DNA from: Thermoguttaceae bacterium
GTDB taxonomy: Bacteria > Planctomycetota > Planctomycetia > Pirellulales > Thermoguttaceae
Reading direction: 5' to 3'
Assembly (NCBI GenBank): GCA_017408405.1
Contig: JAFQUP010000010.1
Coordinates: 1-44,530, forward strand
Length of the DNA stretch: 44,530 nt
The notes below the pieces were generated by a model that was not told where the DNA came from, did not search any database, and saw only the letters and a list, made by a program, of their open reading frames with translations. The translations under genes and the position numbers were made by a program. Of this stretch, positions 34,762 to 43,740 are shown one piece after another. Numbering within the stretch: position 1 is the stretch's first letter; every line of letters begins with the position of its first letter.

Positions 34762-37230
34762 ATGAAAAAAACGCTTTATTTTTTCATTTGCTGTTTTCTT
34801 TGGACAATCTCTTTTTCTTTCGCGCGTGCGGAAAATCCGATACTGGAAGAACTTACTTCGCCGGATATTTTTTTCGAATCGGACACGATTCTCGGTGAAT
34901 CACTGATTGATTTTGAAACCGTACGCTCAACAGGCCGTGACGCGTTTGAAAAAGGTGTCCTGAAACTTCCGTTCGGCACTTCTCCAACCCTGAATCGCGT
35001 CTGTTTCGATGCTCCTCTGAAGCTGGACGCGACTGTTTCCAGTACCTTTTACTTGGATTTCTACGCGGAATCTCCCGATTTACTTGGAAATATCAATTTT
35101 TATTTTGCCAGCGGCGACGGCTGGTACTCCATGTCTCCCCGAATTGAAAAAAAATCCGCGAATGAACTTCGCTGTGTGTTTTCCCCCTCAACCGCACGTA
35201 TCGAGGGTACTCCCGGCGGACTAAAGGAAGTCAAAAGTGTCCGAATCGCGTTTTACGCGGGAAAACCAGTTGATACCTTCGTTAAGTTTCATTCGTTTCG
35301 AGCAAGAAAAAACGACCTTCTTCTCCTGATTCAGAATGATCCCAAAGCAGAGGATTCCTCCACTTACGCGAGACAATTTTCCGCGCTTTTATCTCAACTT
35401 GGTCTGAATCCCGGCACAATCCTGGAATCAGACCTGACGGCAGAAAAATTGGCTCAATACCCGGTTTTCGTACTCCCCATCGTTCATGGTCTTCAGCCGC
35501 GCACGATTAAACTGCTCACGGAATACGCGGAAAACGGAGGCTTCCTCATCATCGGATACGGAGCGCCGTCCCAACTTCTGGAAAAACTCGGTTTTCGGCA
35601 AACCGGCTACGTTCGCTGTTCCGATGCCGGTCTGAAACTTCGCGGGATACTCCTTGAGAACGATTTTCGACAGCAGCTTGGAATTTCCGCTCCTGAATCC
35701 ATGGCGCAGGCCTCATGGAATTTTGTCATTGGTGAAGTACTCCGCAATCCAGCGGATCCGGACCTCCAAAAACCGGAAAATGCCCCGCGTATCATTGGCT
35801 GGTGGCAGAATGAAGATGGGCAAAAAACAGAATATCCCGCACTTCTTTGGAGTAGTCGCGGACTTTGGATTACCCACATTTTTTCCAGCGAGGGAGGCAA
35901 AGAAAAACAGGCTTTTCTCGCCGCGCTCCTGAACCGGAAAGCCCCGCATTTTTTAAGTTTCCAGCTGCGCGAAAAATGGCGTTCTCTTCTGAAAATCGGA
36001 GTTTCCCCATGGGATAACGCGAATGAAAAGCATCTCGCCGCCGCGAAACTCGCCCTCAAGGAACTGGAAACTGCCGGATTTTCACCTGAAACCGTTTCTG
36101 AAATGATTCAGCTCGGTTCCGCTTCTTCTGAAGGATTTCGTCTTTCTCAAAAACTCGACCAAATGATCCATGAATCACGCGAAGCTTTCTGCCAAAGCCA
36201 AAAAGCTGTCCCGAACGAAAGACGTTTCATTTGGGAACACAGCGGTTTCGGAACATATCGCGGAGATTGGGATTCAACGATGAAAGAACTGGCGGATACC
36301 GGATTTTCCGGTATCATAAGTAATTTCTGCTGGGGCGGGCTGGCTCACTACGAAAGTGAAGTCCTGCCTGTTTCTGAAAAAGCAAAAGAATACGGCGACC
36401 AGATTCTCCAGGCGGTTGAAGCCGGAAAAAAATACGGTGTCGAAGTCCATGTCTGGAAAGTCAACTTCAACTGCTCAAACTCCTCAAAAGAATTTATTCA
36501 GAAAATGCGCGGCGAAGGACGGCTTCAATGTGCCCGCGACGGAGCGGAGGAATCATGGCTCTGTCCTTCTCATCCTGAAAATCAGGCACTCGAAGTAGAA
36601 TCGTTTTGCGAAATTGTCAGAAAATACGATGTGAAAGGCATTCATTTCGACTATATTCGATTTCCATCCGCTTCCTGCTGTTTCTGCGACGGCTGCCGCG
36701 ACCGTTTCGGCTCATTTTACCGTCAAAAAACGGGACAGGAGCTGACGAATTGGCCAAACTGCACCTGGCAGCCAAACATTCAAAAACTCTGGCAGGAATG
36801 GCGGCGTGAGCAGATCGCGGCTGTCGTTTCCAAAACACACGACGCGGTAAAGAAAATCAAACCGGCAATCGAGGTCTCCGCGGCGGTTTTTCGTGATTAT
36901 CCAAACTGTGCCAACTCCGTAGGACAGGATTGGGTCCAATGGGCTAAAAACGGCTGGCTTGACTTCGTGTGCCCGATGAACTACACAAACCGCGCTGAAC
37001 ATTTCAAACAGATGACCGTTTCCCAGAAAGAAGCCTTAAACGGTCTCATTCCCATGTTCCCGGGAATCGGAATCTGTTCCTCAAGTTCGACTCTTTCACC
37101 CGATCAATGCGTTATTCAAATTCAAACGGCTCGTGCTCTTGGGATGCCCGGATGGACGATTTTCGCCTTAACGCCGCATTCCGCTAAAAAGCATTTTCAA
37201 TACTTGAAAGCCGGTGTCACCCAAAAGTAA
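34762..37230 (+). CDS. Secreted protein with GHL10 (DUF187-type) glycosidase-like domain (822 aa)
   Basis: A signal peptide is present (LYFFICCFLWTISFSFARA). Residues about 50-180 form a beta-rich domain. Residues 180-390 contain a Rossmann-like region with FVLPIVHGLQPRTIKLLTEY and GFLIIGYG, as in beta-galactosidase-like trimerisation (GATase) folds. The C-terminal half (about 490-822) is a GHL10-type barrel: WDSTMKELADTGFSGI, VEVHVWKVN, VKGIHFDYIRFP, then VSAAVFRDYP and FVCPMNYT. DYIR carries the probable catalytic Asp. Its relatives include the E. coli peptidoglycan hydrolase DigH and unstudied planctomycete proteins, so the substrate may be glycan strands of peptidoglycan or another polysaccharide. 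It is followed after 37 bases by the SGNH gene. Confidence 0.8.
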   Translation: MKKTLYFFICCFLWTISFSFARAENPILEELTSPDIFFESDTILGESLIDFETVRSTGRDAFEKGVLKLPFGTSPTLNRVCFDAPLKLDATVSSTFYLDFYAESPDLLGNINFYFASGDGWYSMSPRIEKKSANELRCVFSPSTARIEGTPGGLKEVKSVRIAFYAGKPVDTFVKFHSFRARKNDLLLLIQNDPKAEDSSTYARQFSALLSQLGLNPGTILESDLTAEKLAQYPVFVLPIVHGLQPRTIKLLTEYAENGGFLIIGYGAPSQLLEKLGFRQTGYVRCSDAGLKLRGILLENDFRQQLGISAPESMAQASWNFVIGEVLRNPADPDLQKPENAPRIIGWWQNEDGQKTEYPALLWSSRGLWITHIFSSEGGKEKQAFLAALLNRKAPHFLSFQLREKWRSLLKIGVSPWDNANEKHLAAAKLALKELETAGFSPETVSEMIQLGSASSEGFRLSQKLDQMIHESREAFCQSQKAVPNERRFIWEHSGFGTYRGDWDSTMKELADTGFSGIISNFCWGGLAHYESEVLPVSEKAKEYGDQILQAVEAGKKYGVEVHVWKVNFNCSNSSKEFIQKMRGEGRLQCARDGAEESWLCPSHPENQALEVESFCEIVRKYDVKGIHFDYIRFPSASCCFCDGCRDRFGSFYRQKTGQELTNWPNCTWQPNIQKLWQEWRREQIAAVVSKTHDAVKKIKPAIEVSAAVFRDYPNCANSVGQDWVQWAKNGWLDFVCPMNYTNRAEHFKQMTVSQKEALNGLIPMFPGIGICSSSSTLSPDQCVIQIQTARALGMPGWTIFALTPHSAKKHFQYLKAGVTQK

Positions 37231-37267
37231 TTTCCTGCCAATTTTCACTCAAAAAGGAGTAATTTTC

Positions 37268-38614
37268 ATGAAAAAAATCCGATTTTTCTCCCTGTTTTTT
37301 CTCCAGTTTATCCTGGCGGCAAGTTTCGTTCTCGCGCAAAATGAAACCGCGACAGAACCAATGAACCGCGACTGCGGACGTTTCCATCAGCAGAGTGCCT
37401 GGGTTAACTCTTTAGCCCGAAACGAAAAGGCGTTTCCGGTAGATCTGATGTTCGTCGGCGACTCCATTACGCAAGGCTGGGAAGGGGCTGGGCGTGAGGT
37501 CTGGAAAAAATACTATGGAAACCGACGCGCGTTTAACTTCGGCATCAGCGGTGACCGAACCGGGCACGTCCTCTGGCGTCTGGAAAATACCCAGCTTCAA
37601 AAAATCTCGCCGAAACTGATCGTCGTCATGATCGGCACGAATAATCGAACGCAGCCGGAAGAAACAGCAGACGGCATTGAAAAAATCGTGAAGACGCTCG
37701 AAGTTAAATTCCCAAGCGCGAAGATCCTTCTTCTTGATGTTTTTCCGCGTTCTGCCAAGTCGGACGACGGACCGCGTCAGAGAATCTGCCGAATCAATGA
37801 CCTTATCCGCAACCGTTTTGATGGGGACCCAAGAATTATCCGAATGGACCTGACCAAATGTTTCCTTGAAGAAGACGGCACTCTTCCCGCAAGCGTCATG
37901 CCCGATTTCCTTCATCCGAACGCCGAAGGCTATGCCCGCTGGGCCGCAGCGATGGAACCGGAAATCGAAAAGGTCATTGGCCCTATCCCCGCGTGTCCTC
38001 CGGAATGTGTCGGCGTTCCGCGTGAAATGGCTCGTTTCAACGCGAAAAATGAGATCCTGAAAAAAGGAAATATCGACGTCCTGATGCTTGGTGATTCCAT
38101 CACCCATGGCTGGGAAGGAAATGGCGCGGAAGCGTGGAAGGAGCTTTTCAAAGATACGAAAGCCGTCAATCTCGGAACCGGATGGGACCGCACGGAAAAT
38201 GTGATTTGGCGTCTGGAAAACTACGATTTCTCAAATGTGAATCCGACGAAAGCATTCCTTCTCATCGGCGTGAACAATAACGCGAGCAGTTCTCCGGAAA
38301 ACATCGGCCTGGGAAACCGGAAAATCTGCGCCCTCCTTCATGAAAAGTTCCCGGAAATGAAAATTTACGTTCAGAAGGTCTTTCCGTGGGGGCAGGACGA
38401 TGCGAAGGGAAAAAATCAAAAACGGGAAAGAATCAACGCTGAAATTGAAAAAGCCGTAGCGGATCTCAATTACGTAACGGTCCTGGATCTCTCTTCGTGC
38501 TTCCTCACCGAGGACGGAAAACTGGACCGAAACGCCATGACGCCGGACCTGGTACATCTCCAGAAACTCGGCTACGAACGCTGGGCGAAGGCAATCGCGC
38601 CGTACGTGAAGTAA
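37268..38614 (+). CDS. Secreted tandem SGNH/GDSL hydrolase (448 aa)
   Basis: Start at 37268, with AAGGAG eight bases before it and a signal peptide (FFSLFFLQFILAASFVLA). An upstream in-frame start at 37214 overlaps the previous gene and is unlikely. Two complete SGNH domains follow. Domain 1 (about 45-240) has FVGDSITQGW, GISGDRTGH, GTNN and DFLHP. Domain 2 (about 255-448) has MLGDSITHGW, LGTGWDRTEN, GVNNN and DLVH. The Ser, Gly, Asn and Asp-x-x-His blocks are all present in both, so both may be active esterases. Platelet-activating-factor acetylhydrolase-like SGNH enzymes often remove O-acetyl groups from sugars, which would fit the glycosidase neighbours. The terminator at 38669 ends the operon. 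Confidence 0.88.
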   Translation: MKKIRFFSLFFLQFILAASFVLAQNETATEPMNRDCGRFHQQSAWVNSLARNEKAFPVDLMFVGDSITQGWEGAGREVWKKYYGNRRAFNFGISGDRTGHVLWRLENTQLQKISPKLIVVMIGTNNRTQPEETADGIEKIVKTLEVKFPSAKILLLDVFPRSAKSDDGPRQRICRINDLIRNRFDGDPRIIRMDLTKCFLEEDGTLPASVMPDFLHPNAEGYARWAAAMEPEIEKVIGPIPACPPECVGVPREMARFNAKNEILKKGNIDVLMLGDSITHGWEGNGAEAWKELFKDTKAVNLGTGWDRTENVIWRLENYDFSNVNPTKAFLLIGVNNNASSSPENIGLGNRKICALLHEKFPEMKIYVQKVFPWGQDDAKGKNQKRERINAEIEKAVADLNYVTVLDLSSCFLTEDGKLDRNAMTPDLVHLQKLGYERWAKAIAPYVK

Positions 38615-38668
38615 CTGCCGAATATGGGAGCGTATCCCATGCTCTGAACTTAACGCTAAAAATCAAAA

Positions 38669-38708
38669 ACGCGAAAGAGACCTTCGTATCCCTTTCGCGT
38701 TTCGTTTT
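38669..38708 (+). terminator. Terminator of the reductase-GHL10-SGNH operon
   Basis: AACGCGAAAG (38669-38678), loop of 13 nt, CTTTCGCGTT (38692-38701), then TCGTTTT. A 10-bp stem 55 bases after the stop codon. Confidence 0.8.
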
Positions 38709-38881
38709 GAGGATAAACCGGCGTAAAAACTATAATGTCGATGGGGTAATGAAAGAAGTTATTACGGACGGAACTCTGAAATTCCGTTCACATTTCCCGG
38801 ACGTCCTAAAAACACGATTCTCTTTATCCGCGCATATCCAACAATATCCAGCAAATTTATTTTCAAAGATAAGGAAAAATC

Positions 38882-39203
38882 ATGTTTGATTATGCGATGT
38901 TTGCGGCACTGCTGTCTGAACGCAAAAATATTAATAGCGAATCAACCGATGAGTTGGAAATCTATTATGATAAAATGAGCAATTTTATTGCCAGTGATAT
39001 TGATAATTCAATGCGTTTTATTGAAAATCAATGTACTGCGGATGAGTTTGTCTGGCTTTCAGAAGTCTTGAAAAATTGCTCAAAAAACTCAAAGCAGAGA
39101 ATTTATCAGATGTCTTTATCAGGCAGTACAGAAATTTCCCAAAGAGGCAGAAGTTTACGATCTTTCCTTTTTTATCCAGGATGCGGAAAGTTTTATTGAG
39201 TAA
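38882..39203 (+). pseudogene. Small acidic protein gene, two frameshifts
   Basis: ATG at 38882 after AAGGAAAAATC. Frame 1 encodes MFDYAMFAALLSERKNINSE to FVWLSEVL, a helical, acidic small protein. From about 39070 the second frame continues as EKLLKKLKAENLSDVFIRQY, and from about 39135 the third as KEAEVYDLSFFIQDAESFIE, with TAA at 39201-39203. Each shift equals one missing base. Joined, these give a protein of about 107 aa with 'FVWLSEVL...L...RQY...FPKEAE.Y....FI..AE', reminiscent of small planctomycete proteins that I cannot name. If the read is right this is a pseudogene; two assembly errors in one small gene are less likely. Unshifted, frame 1 ends at 39199 with 105 aa. Confidence 0.55.
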
Positions 39204-39230
39204 AAGGCAGGAGAACGAGACTCCTGCCTT
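39204..39230 (-). terminator. Terminator of the GH109 gene
   Basis: On the minus strand AAGGCAGGAG, loop, CTCCTGCCTT, then TTTACTC. A 10-bp stem, 42 bases after the GH109 stop codon. It also lies at the end of the small pseudogene on the other strand. Confidence 0.7.
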
Positions 39231-39271
39231 GGCGTATCCGAGCCGTGATACCGCGTATGGAGAGAGGCGGC

Positions 39272-40720
39272 TCAGCTTTTTTTCGCGGTGCGCATTGCCG
39301 TATTTTTCCCGCCGTTCCGCAGCGAGAGGTCGACGGGCGCATTCGTTTTCCACGCACCGCACGTGAAGTCCGGGACGTCGATGGAATTGGAACGGTGCGT
39401 TACGGACCAGTAGCTCAAAGGCGTCAGACTGCTCCAGAGTGCCGCGTCGTAAACGTCCATGTCCGGCGCGAGACCATTCTGCAGGCAGTTCACGTACCGC
39501 CAGTCCTCAATGAAATCCATCCCGCCGTGACCTCCGAATTCCTTGGCAAGCTCGCCGATGTGACGGTGAAGTTCCGGCGTGAATTCCTGTTCCAGTTCCT
39601 TCATTTTCTCGTCGGAGACCGGTTTGTCGTTTCCGATCGAGATCTGCGGGACCGGGTACTTCTGCGCGAAGGCATCCGTCCCGGAAAGAAGATGCACGCG
39701 CGAGTACGGACGACCGACGCATGTGTGGTACCCAAGACAGATCGTCTTTCCGTTGACCGTGCGCATGATGGAGGAGTTTCCGCCGCCGTACGTTTTCCCC
39801 GCGAACTGTCTGAAGTAGGGATCGCCGGTCTTCTCGGCCATTTCTCCGAATGTTTTTCCCATGACGAAATCGTTCGTTTCGACCGAGGAAAGGTAATCGA
39901 TTCGGTCTCCCGCGAGGATCCGCATCGCTTTGGCGACCGGGCCGAAACCGTGCGTCGGATAGGCGTTCCCCTTGATGAGCTTCAGCCGATGCTGGTAGTA
40001 CGGCGAAGATTCGGGAGAAAGCGGAGGCATCGGTTTGCTTCGCGCCACGTTTCCCGTCCCTCCGCAGTGGCAGTACGCGCCTTCTCCATGAATGATCTCG
40101 CCGAAGAAACCTTTCTGCGCCATTTGAATGGTCATCGATTCAAAGAAATCGTAGATGCAGTTCTCAAGGATCAGGCAGTGTTTCCGCGTCTTTTCCGACG
40201 TGTCGACCAGGCGCAGGCAGTCCGCGAGCGTCTGTGCGGCTGGGACCTCCACCGCGGTGTGCTTTCCGGCAAGCATGGCGTGGACGGCCATTTCCGCATG
40301 GCAGTAAGGGGGCGTCGTGACGTAGATCAGATCCAGATCGTCCCGAGCACAAAGATCTTTCCACGTCTCCTTCGACGCAAAATATTCCGCAGCCGGAGGG
40401 AGTCCAAGTTCCTTAAGATAGTCCTGTGCCCGGCGGACGGGGTACTCATAGCAGTCGGCGATCGCACGGATCTCCACCCCTTCCATCTGCGCGAGACGCC
40501 GAAGGGACGCGTATCCGCGATTTCCCAGCCCAATGTACCCGACGCGCAGCGGGAGACACGGCGGAGCCTGAAAGTCGTGCATATTGAAGATCTGCGTTCG
40601 GCCTTTCCATTGAATGTCCGTTTCCTGAACGTCTTCGTTCAGCTCCTCGGCACACGAATATCCAGTCAGCGCGAGCGTCATCCCAAAGGCGGGGATTTTC
40701 ATGAAATCTCTGCGTTTCAT
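39272..40720 (-). CDS. GH109 NAD-dependent alpha-N-acetylgalactosaminidase-like enzyme
   Basis: Predicted to remove terminal alpha-GalNAc, for example from blood-group A antigen. GH109 enzymes use tightly bound NAD and a Gfo/Idh/MocA fold. A twin-arginine signal (KRRDFMK) begins the protein, with YSC near residue 22 as a possible lipobox. The Rossmann motif is LRVGYIGLGNRG. Family features follow: AVEVPAAQTLADCLRLVDTS, the KHCLILENCIYDFFE region with its His/Tyr, and the GGHGGMDF block with DMDVYDA near the C-terminus. AAGGAA precedes the ATG. It is more GC-rich than its neighbours, which may indicate transfer. Distinguishing GH109 from other Gfo/Idh proteins rests on these blocks. The GH106-like gene lies 225 bases upstream on the same strand. 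Confidence 0.85.
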   Translation of the reverse strand: MKRRDFMKIPAFGMTLALTGYSCAEELNEDVQETDIQWKGRTQIFNMHDFQAPPCLPLRVGYIGLGNRGYASLRRLAQMEGVEIRAIADCYEYPVRRAQDYLKELGLPPAAEYFASKETWKDLCARDDLDLIYVTTPPYCHAEMAVHAMLAGKHTAVEVPAAQTLADCLRLVDTSEKTRKHCLILENCIYDFFESMTIQMAQKGFFGEIIHGEGAYCHCGGTGNVARSKPMPPLSPESSPYYQHRLKLIKGNAYPTHGFGPVAKAMRILAGDRIDYLSSVETNDFVMGKTFGEMAEKTGDPYFRQFAGKTYGGGNSSIMRTVNGKTICLGYHTCVGRPYSRVHLLSGTDAFAQKYPVPQISIGNDKPVSDEKMKELEQEFTPELHRHIGELAKEFGGHGGMDFIEDWRYVNCLQNGLAPDMDVYDAALWSSLTPLSYWSVTHRSNSIDVPDFTCGAWKTNAPVDLSLRNGGKNTAMRTAKKS

Positions 40721-40895
40721 AGGATTTCCTTTCTTTTAAAACATAAACGAATCAGATAAAAACAGTATTTTCAAAGAATGGGCAGGCATTCTTTCTCAGT
40801 ATTTCTGGAAAAAGAACGGTTCAAAGAAACAGGTAATTGAACTTTCTCTGAACCTCGACATTGGTAAAGAAACAGGATACCAAGGTAAGTATTTT

Positions 40896-40930
40896 GGGTC
40901 CCGGCAACAAAATGTCGGAACCCTTTTTTT
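40896..40930 (+). terminator. Terminator-like hairpin between GH109 and GH106-like genes
   Basis: GGGTCCCGGCA (40896-40906), loop ACAAAA, TGTCGGAACCC (40913-40923), with one mismatch and one G-U, then seven T's on the plus strand. The U-run fits a plus-strand transcript, though no plus-strand gene is present here; it could act on the minus-strand gene only as a plain hairpin. Confidence 0.5.
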
Positions 40931-40945
40931 CACGGAAATCGTAAT

Positions 40946-43483
40946 TTATTTTACCTTTTTCCCAACAATAAATTTCGCCTGAATCGCTCCCAGCGCAAGA
41001 TTCCTGATCGTGACAGAATCTGCATTCCGAGTGATTGCCGACTCCGGCACCGGCACAATCTCACCCGTCATCGGATCCCAAAATTCAAGCGTCTGAAATG
41101 TTCCACGAAGTGAAACATTAAGCAAAACATCAGAATCAGAGGAATTCGCCAGGAGATAAAAATCGCGGCCGTCTTTAACTTTATGAATGTGCTGAACCAT
41201 TCCATCAAAATCGTAGCTCCATCTCGGCGTAACCTTCGGAGTCGGCAGAGATTTTCCATCCGCGGAAACGATTTTCACGTCCGGAACGGCAATAAACGCG
41301 TCCAGAACACGACGCAGCACCTCAGGCCCTGGTTTCGGCAGAAATACCGCTCGATCACGCCAAATTTCTCCAATCGGCTTCGTTTCCACTTCAGGCCACG
41401 TCATCAGATACTGACCGTAAGCATTCTGCTCTCGATATGCTTTAAAACTCGACGGAAGGACAATGTCTTCCTGCCCGCATTCCACAGCCTCAACGACCCC
41501 CTGAACACGCGGATCCACGCCGAACATGGCCTGAATCATATCGCGGACATTCGCGTCAAATTCACTTCCCTCGGCTGCGCGACTTGGCAGACGAGTCGTG
41601 GCAAGTACTTTTCCGCCCGCCTGATAAAAATCAAAAACCTCCTTAAGAGTCTTTTTCGAAATGACTTCGGCTCCCGTCAGAATGAGAACTTCGTATTCCT
41701 GGGGATTCTGTTTATTCTTCAGCTGCCAAACCGTTTTACCGTCATCCTTTTTCACGATAGCGCTCCGATTGGTCATCGTGTCAGGGTGAAGGAACGTAAA
41801 ATCACGGTGAATTTCAGACGTCAGGTCGCTTCCGATCGCCATATAGTCCGTTTCCGGCGGAATATAAAGTCCATACGGATGATCTCCCGGCGGAAAATGT
41901 TTATGGAAGAAGAAATAGGCTTTCAAATTGTCGATGGGGTAAACGATTCCGATCTCCGCGACATGCTGACTGTGACGGAGAATCAGGCTGATCCGGCTAA
42001 CCCATTCGCCGTATTTCGGCAACGCTCCGTTCAGATTTGGATTGCGCCATGAAATATCCGGCGGAATGTACATTTTGCCGGGATCTGTCCAGATTCCATG
42101 CGGGAGAAGCACGTTTCCGCCTCGGCAGAAAATCTCCATCGCGCTGCGGTAAAGCATCTGATCCGTGAATTCCGGTTTTCCGTTTCGATTTCCATCACGA
42201 TAGTTTCCGTAAATTTCCACGAGACAAAGGGGCTTGTCAAAATTTACCGCGGCGGACGAGGGGACTTTGAATCCGTCTCGTCCATGTCCGTAGTAGTGAA
42301 TGGAATCAAAAAGCGGCGCATCACTCCAACGGTGCGTCAACATTTCGTCTCCGCACATATTATTCGGCTGAATCGTGTACGGCCCCTGCGGATGACCGCT
42401 TGACTGAATTCCATGAGCCGCGCACCAGTCATGGACGACCTTGGGATAACCGTCCGCGAACAGCTCATTCCTCACAGTCCAAATCCTCACGCGGGCAGCA
42501 GCGGTTTCTGGTCCAATCGACATGAAAATCGCCGGGTAGTCCAAAGCGGGGGACTTTCCATAGAGAGCTTCGTACTTCGCGTTGAAAACGCCCGTCCAGT
42601 TCCTTCCTCCTTTAGTCTGGGTGATGGTCACGTCGTCAAAAAAGCAAATGGGAATCGTCGTTCCGAAATGCTCCGGAAAGCGTTCGTAAAATTTTTCGTA
42701 GGTAAGCGAGAGGAACTTCTTCATCGCCTCCGGATCCATATTGTCCACTTTATTGCCGTCCGTCTGCGCATAGAAAATCATGATTTTCCACTCACCTTCC
42801 GGCACACTCCAGACAATTCGCTCATCCTCAACTTTGGCGCCGCTTTCAGGCCGCGACAGGTCGATTCTTTCCCATGTTTCAAGATTCATGGCCACGGCAG
42901 CTTGAGTCATTCCCTGAATCCAGTTCTGGTTCAGCTTTTTTGAAAAACGGAATTCCGTGTCAGTTTTCGGACCAGTGACATTCCACTCTTCCATATCGAG
43001 CCGTTTTGAACAGTCCTCCGGAAACTGTTCTTTCATTTTGCCGCCGGCAGTTCCAGATGGAAAATCAACATCATCGTAGAAAATAATCTTCTGTCCACGT
43101 TTTTTTGCTTCATTGAGAATCTTTCCAAAATACTCAAAATATCCGTCTGAAAGATATCTCGGCTCCGTCGGCACATGACGTCCCAGCGGCAGGAAAGTGT
43201 ACCCGCCGAATCCATTTGCTGTTCCCTGTTCAAAAAATTCATGAATCAGCTCATCCGTCAGCGGCCCATTGGTATGCCAGAGCGGAAGTCCCTTAAGAGG
43301 AATATCGGCCCCCGGAAGAATTAACGGTGCGGCGCGGAACTGCTCTTCCAGAGTGTCAGCAGACGTAATGGCAGACTGAAAAAGCAAACCGCTCAAAAGA
43401 AAAAAACTACTCAAACCCATAAAAAAGCGAGGGAAACTCGCCCTGAAATTCGGGGGCTGAAATAAACCTGAAATTTGCTTCAT
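40946..43483 (-). CDS. Secreted GH106-like glycoside hydrolase (845 aa)
   Basis: GGAG lies eight bases before ATG at 43483. The N-terminus has a hydrophobic signal after a 20-residue basic lead (FFMGLSSFFLLSGLLFQSA). The first half is a barrel of the type found in GH106 alpha-L-rhamnosidases and related unclassified families: GTANGFGGYTFLPLG, KIIFYDDVDFPSGTAGG, then CFFDDVTITQ and ALDYP. Later blocks DEMLTHRW and LVEIYGN have conserved acidic residues. Residues about 540-700 hold a Rossmann-like domain (VLILTGAEVISKKTLKEVFD). A beta-rich C-terminal domain follows. The exact activity is uncertain; rhamnosidase is the nearest family, but other exo-glycosidases are possible. Expression is probably driven by the IS-borne promoter at 43584-43612. 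Confidence 0.65.
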   Translation of the reverse strand: MKQISGLFQPPNFRASFPRFFMGLSSFFLLSGLLFQSAITSADTLEEQFRAAPLILPGADIPLKGLPLWHTNGPLTDELIHEFFEQGTANGFGGYTFLPLGRHVPTEPRYLSDGYFEYFGKILNEAKKRGQKIIFYDDVDFPSGTAGGKMKEQFPEDCSKRLDMEEWNVTGPKTDTEFRFSKKLNQNWIQGMTQAAVAMNLETWERIDLSRPESGAKVEDERIVWSVPEGEWKIMIFYAQTDGNKVDNMDPEAMKKFLSLTYEKFYERFPEHFGTTIPICFFDDVTITQTKGGRNWTGVFNAKYEALYGKSPALDYPAIFMSIGPETAAARVRIWTVRNELFADGYPKVVHDWCAAHGIQSSGHPQGPYTIQPNNMCGDEMLTHRWSDAPLFDSIHYYGHGRDGFKVPSSAAVNFDKPLCLVEIYGNYRDGNRNGKPEFTDQMLYRSAMEIFCRGGNVLLPHGIWTDPGKMYIPPDISWRNPNLNGALPKYGEWVSRISLILRHSQHVAEIGIVYPIDNLKAYFFFHKHFPPGDHPYGLYIPPETDYMAIGSDLTSEIHRDFTFLHPDTMTNRSAIVKKDDGKTVWQLKNKQNPQEYEVLILTGAEVISKKTLKEVFDFYQAGGKVLATTRLPSRAAEGSEFDANVRDMIQAMFGVDPRVQGVVEAVECGQEDIVLPSSFKAYREQNAYGQYLMTWPEVETKPIGEIWRDRAVFLPKPGPEVLRRVLDAFIAVPDVKIVSADGKSLPTPKVTPRWSYDFDGMVQHIHKVKDGRDFYLLANSSDSDVLLNVSLRGTFQTLEFWDPMTGEIVPVPESAITRNADSVTIRNLALGAIQAKFIVGKKVK

Positions 43484-43583
43484 ATATTTCTCTCCAATTA
43501 AAAAGGAAAATTTGAAAGGAAATTTTTCTTAAGGCAACCTCGAAAAACCACGTTTTTTCATAAAAGATTATCCAACAAAAAAC

Positions 43584-43612
43584 ATTTTAGCATAAAAAGA
43601 ACGCCAGGTCAA
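43584..43612 (-). promoter_or_regulatory. Outward IS promoter reading into the GH106-like gene
   Basis: On the minus strand TTGACC (43612-43607), spacer 17, TAAAAT (43589-43584) with TGC before it. The start would be near 43577, giving a leader of about 94 nt to the ATG at 43483 that crosses the terminal repeat. Identical in plan to the promoter at 4543-4571. Confidence 0.7.
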
Positions 43613-43740
43613 GGAGTTTGAGCGAGAGAAGAACTTTTTTCCAAAAAATGCCAATTTGAAATCAAGTTCACTTGATTTTTTGTCAATATTTGTTATCTTA
43701 GGGAAAGGTTTAAGCATTTCATGCAAAAAAGAGGTACAAA

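Noticed and set aside
39245..40759. 504-codon plus-strand open frame across the GH109 gene
   Set aside because: It is fully antisense to a gene with clear family motifs, ribosome binding site and signal peptide; the translation is rich in Arg/Phe/Val with no domain. GC-rich codon bias explains the open frame.
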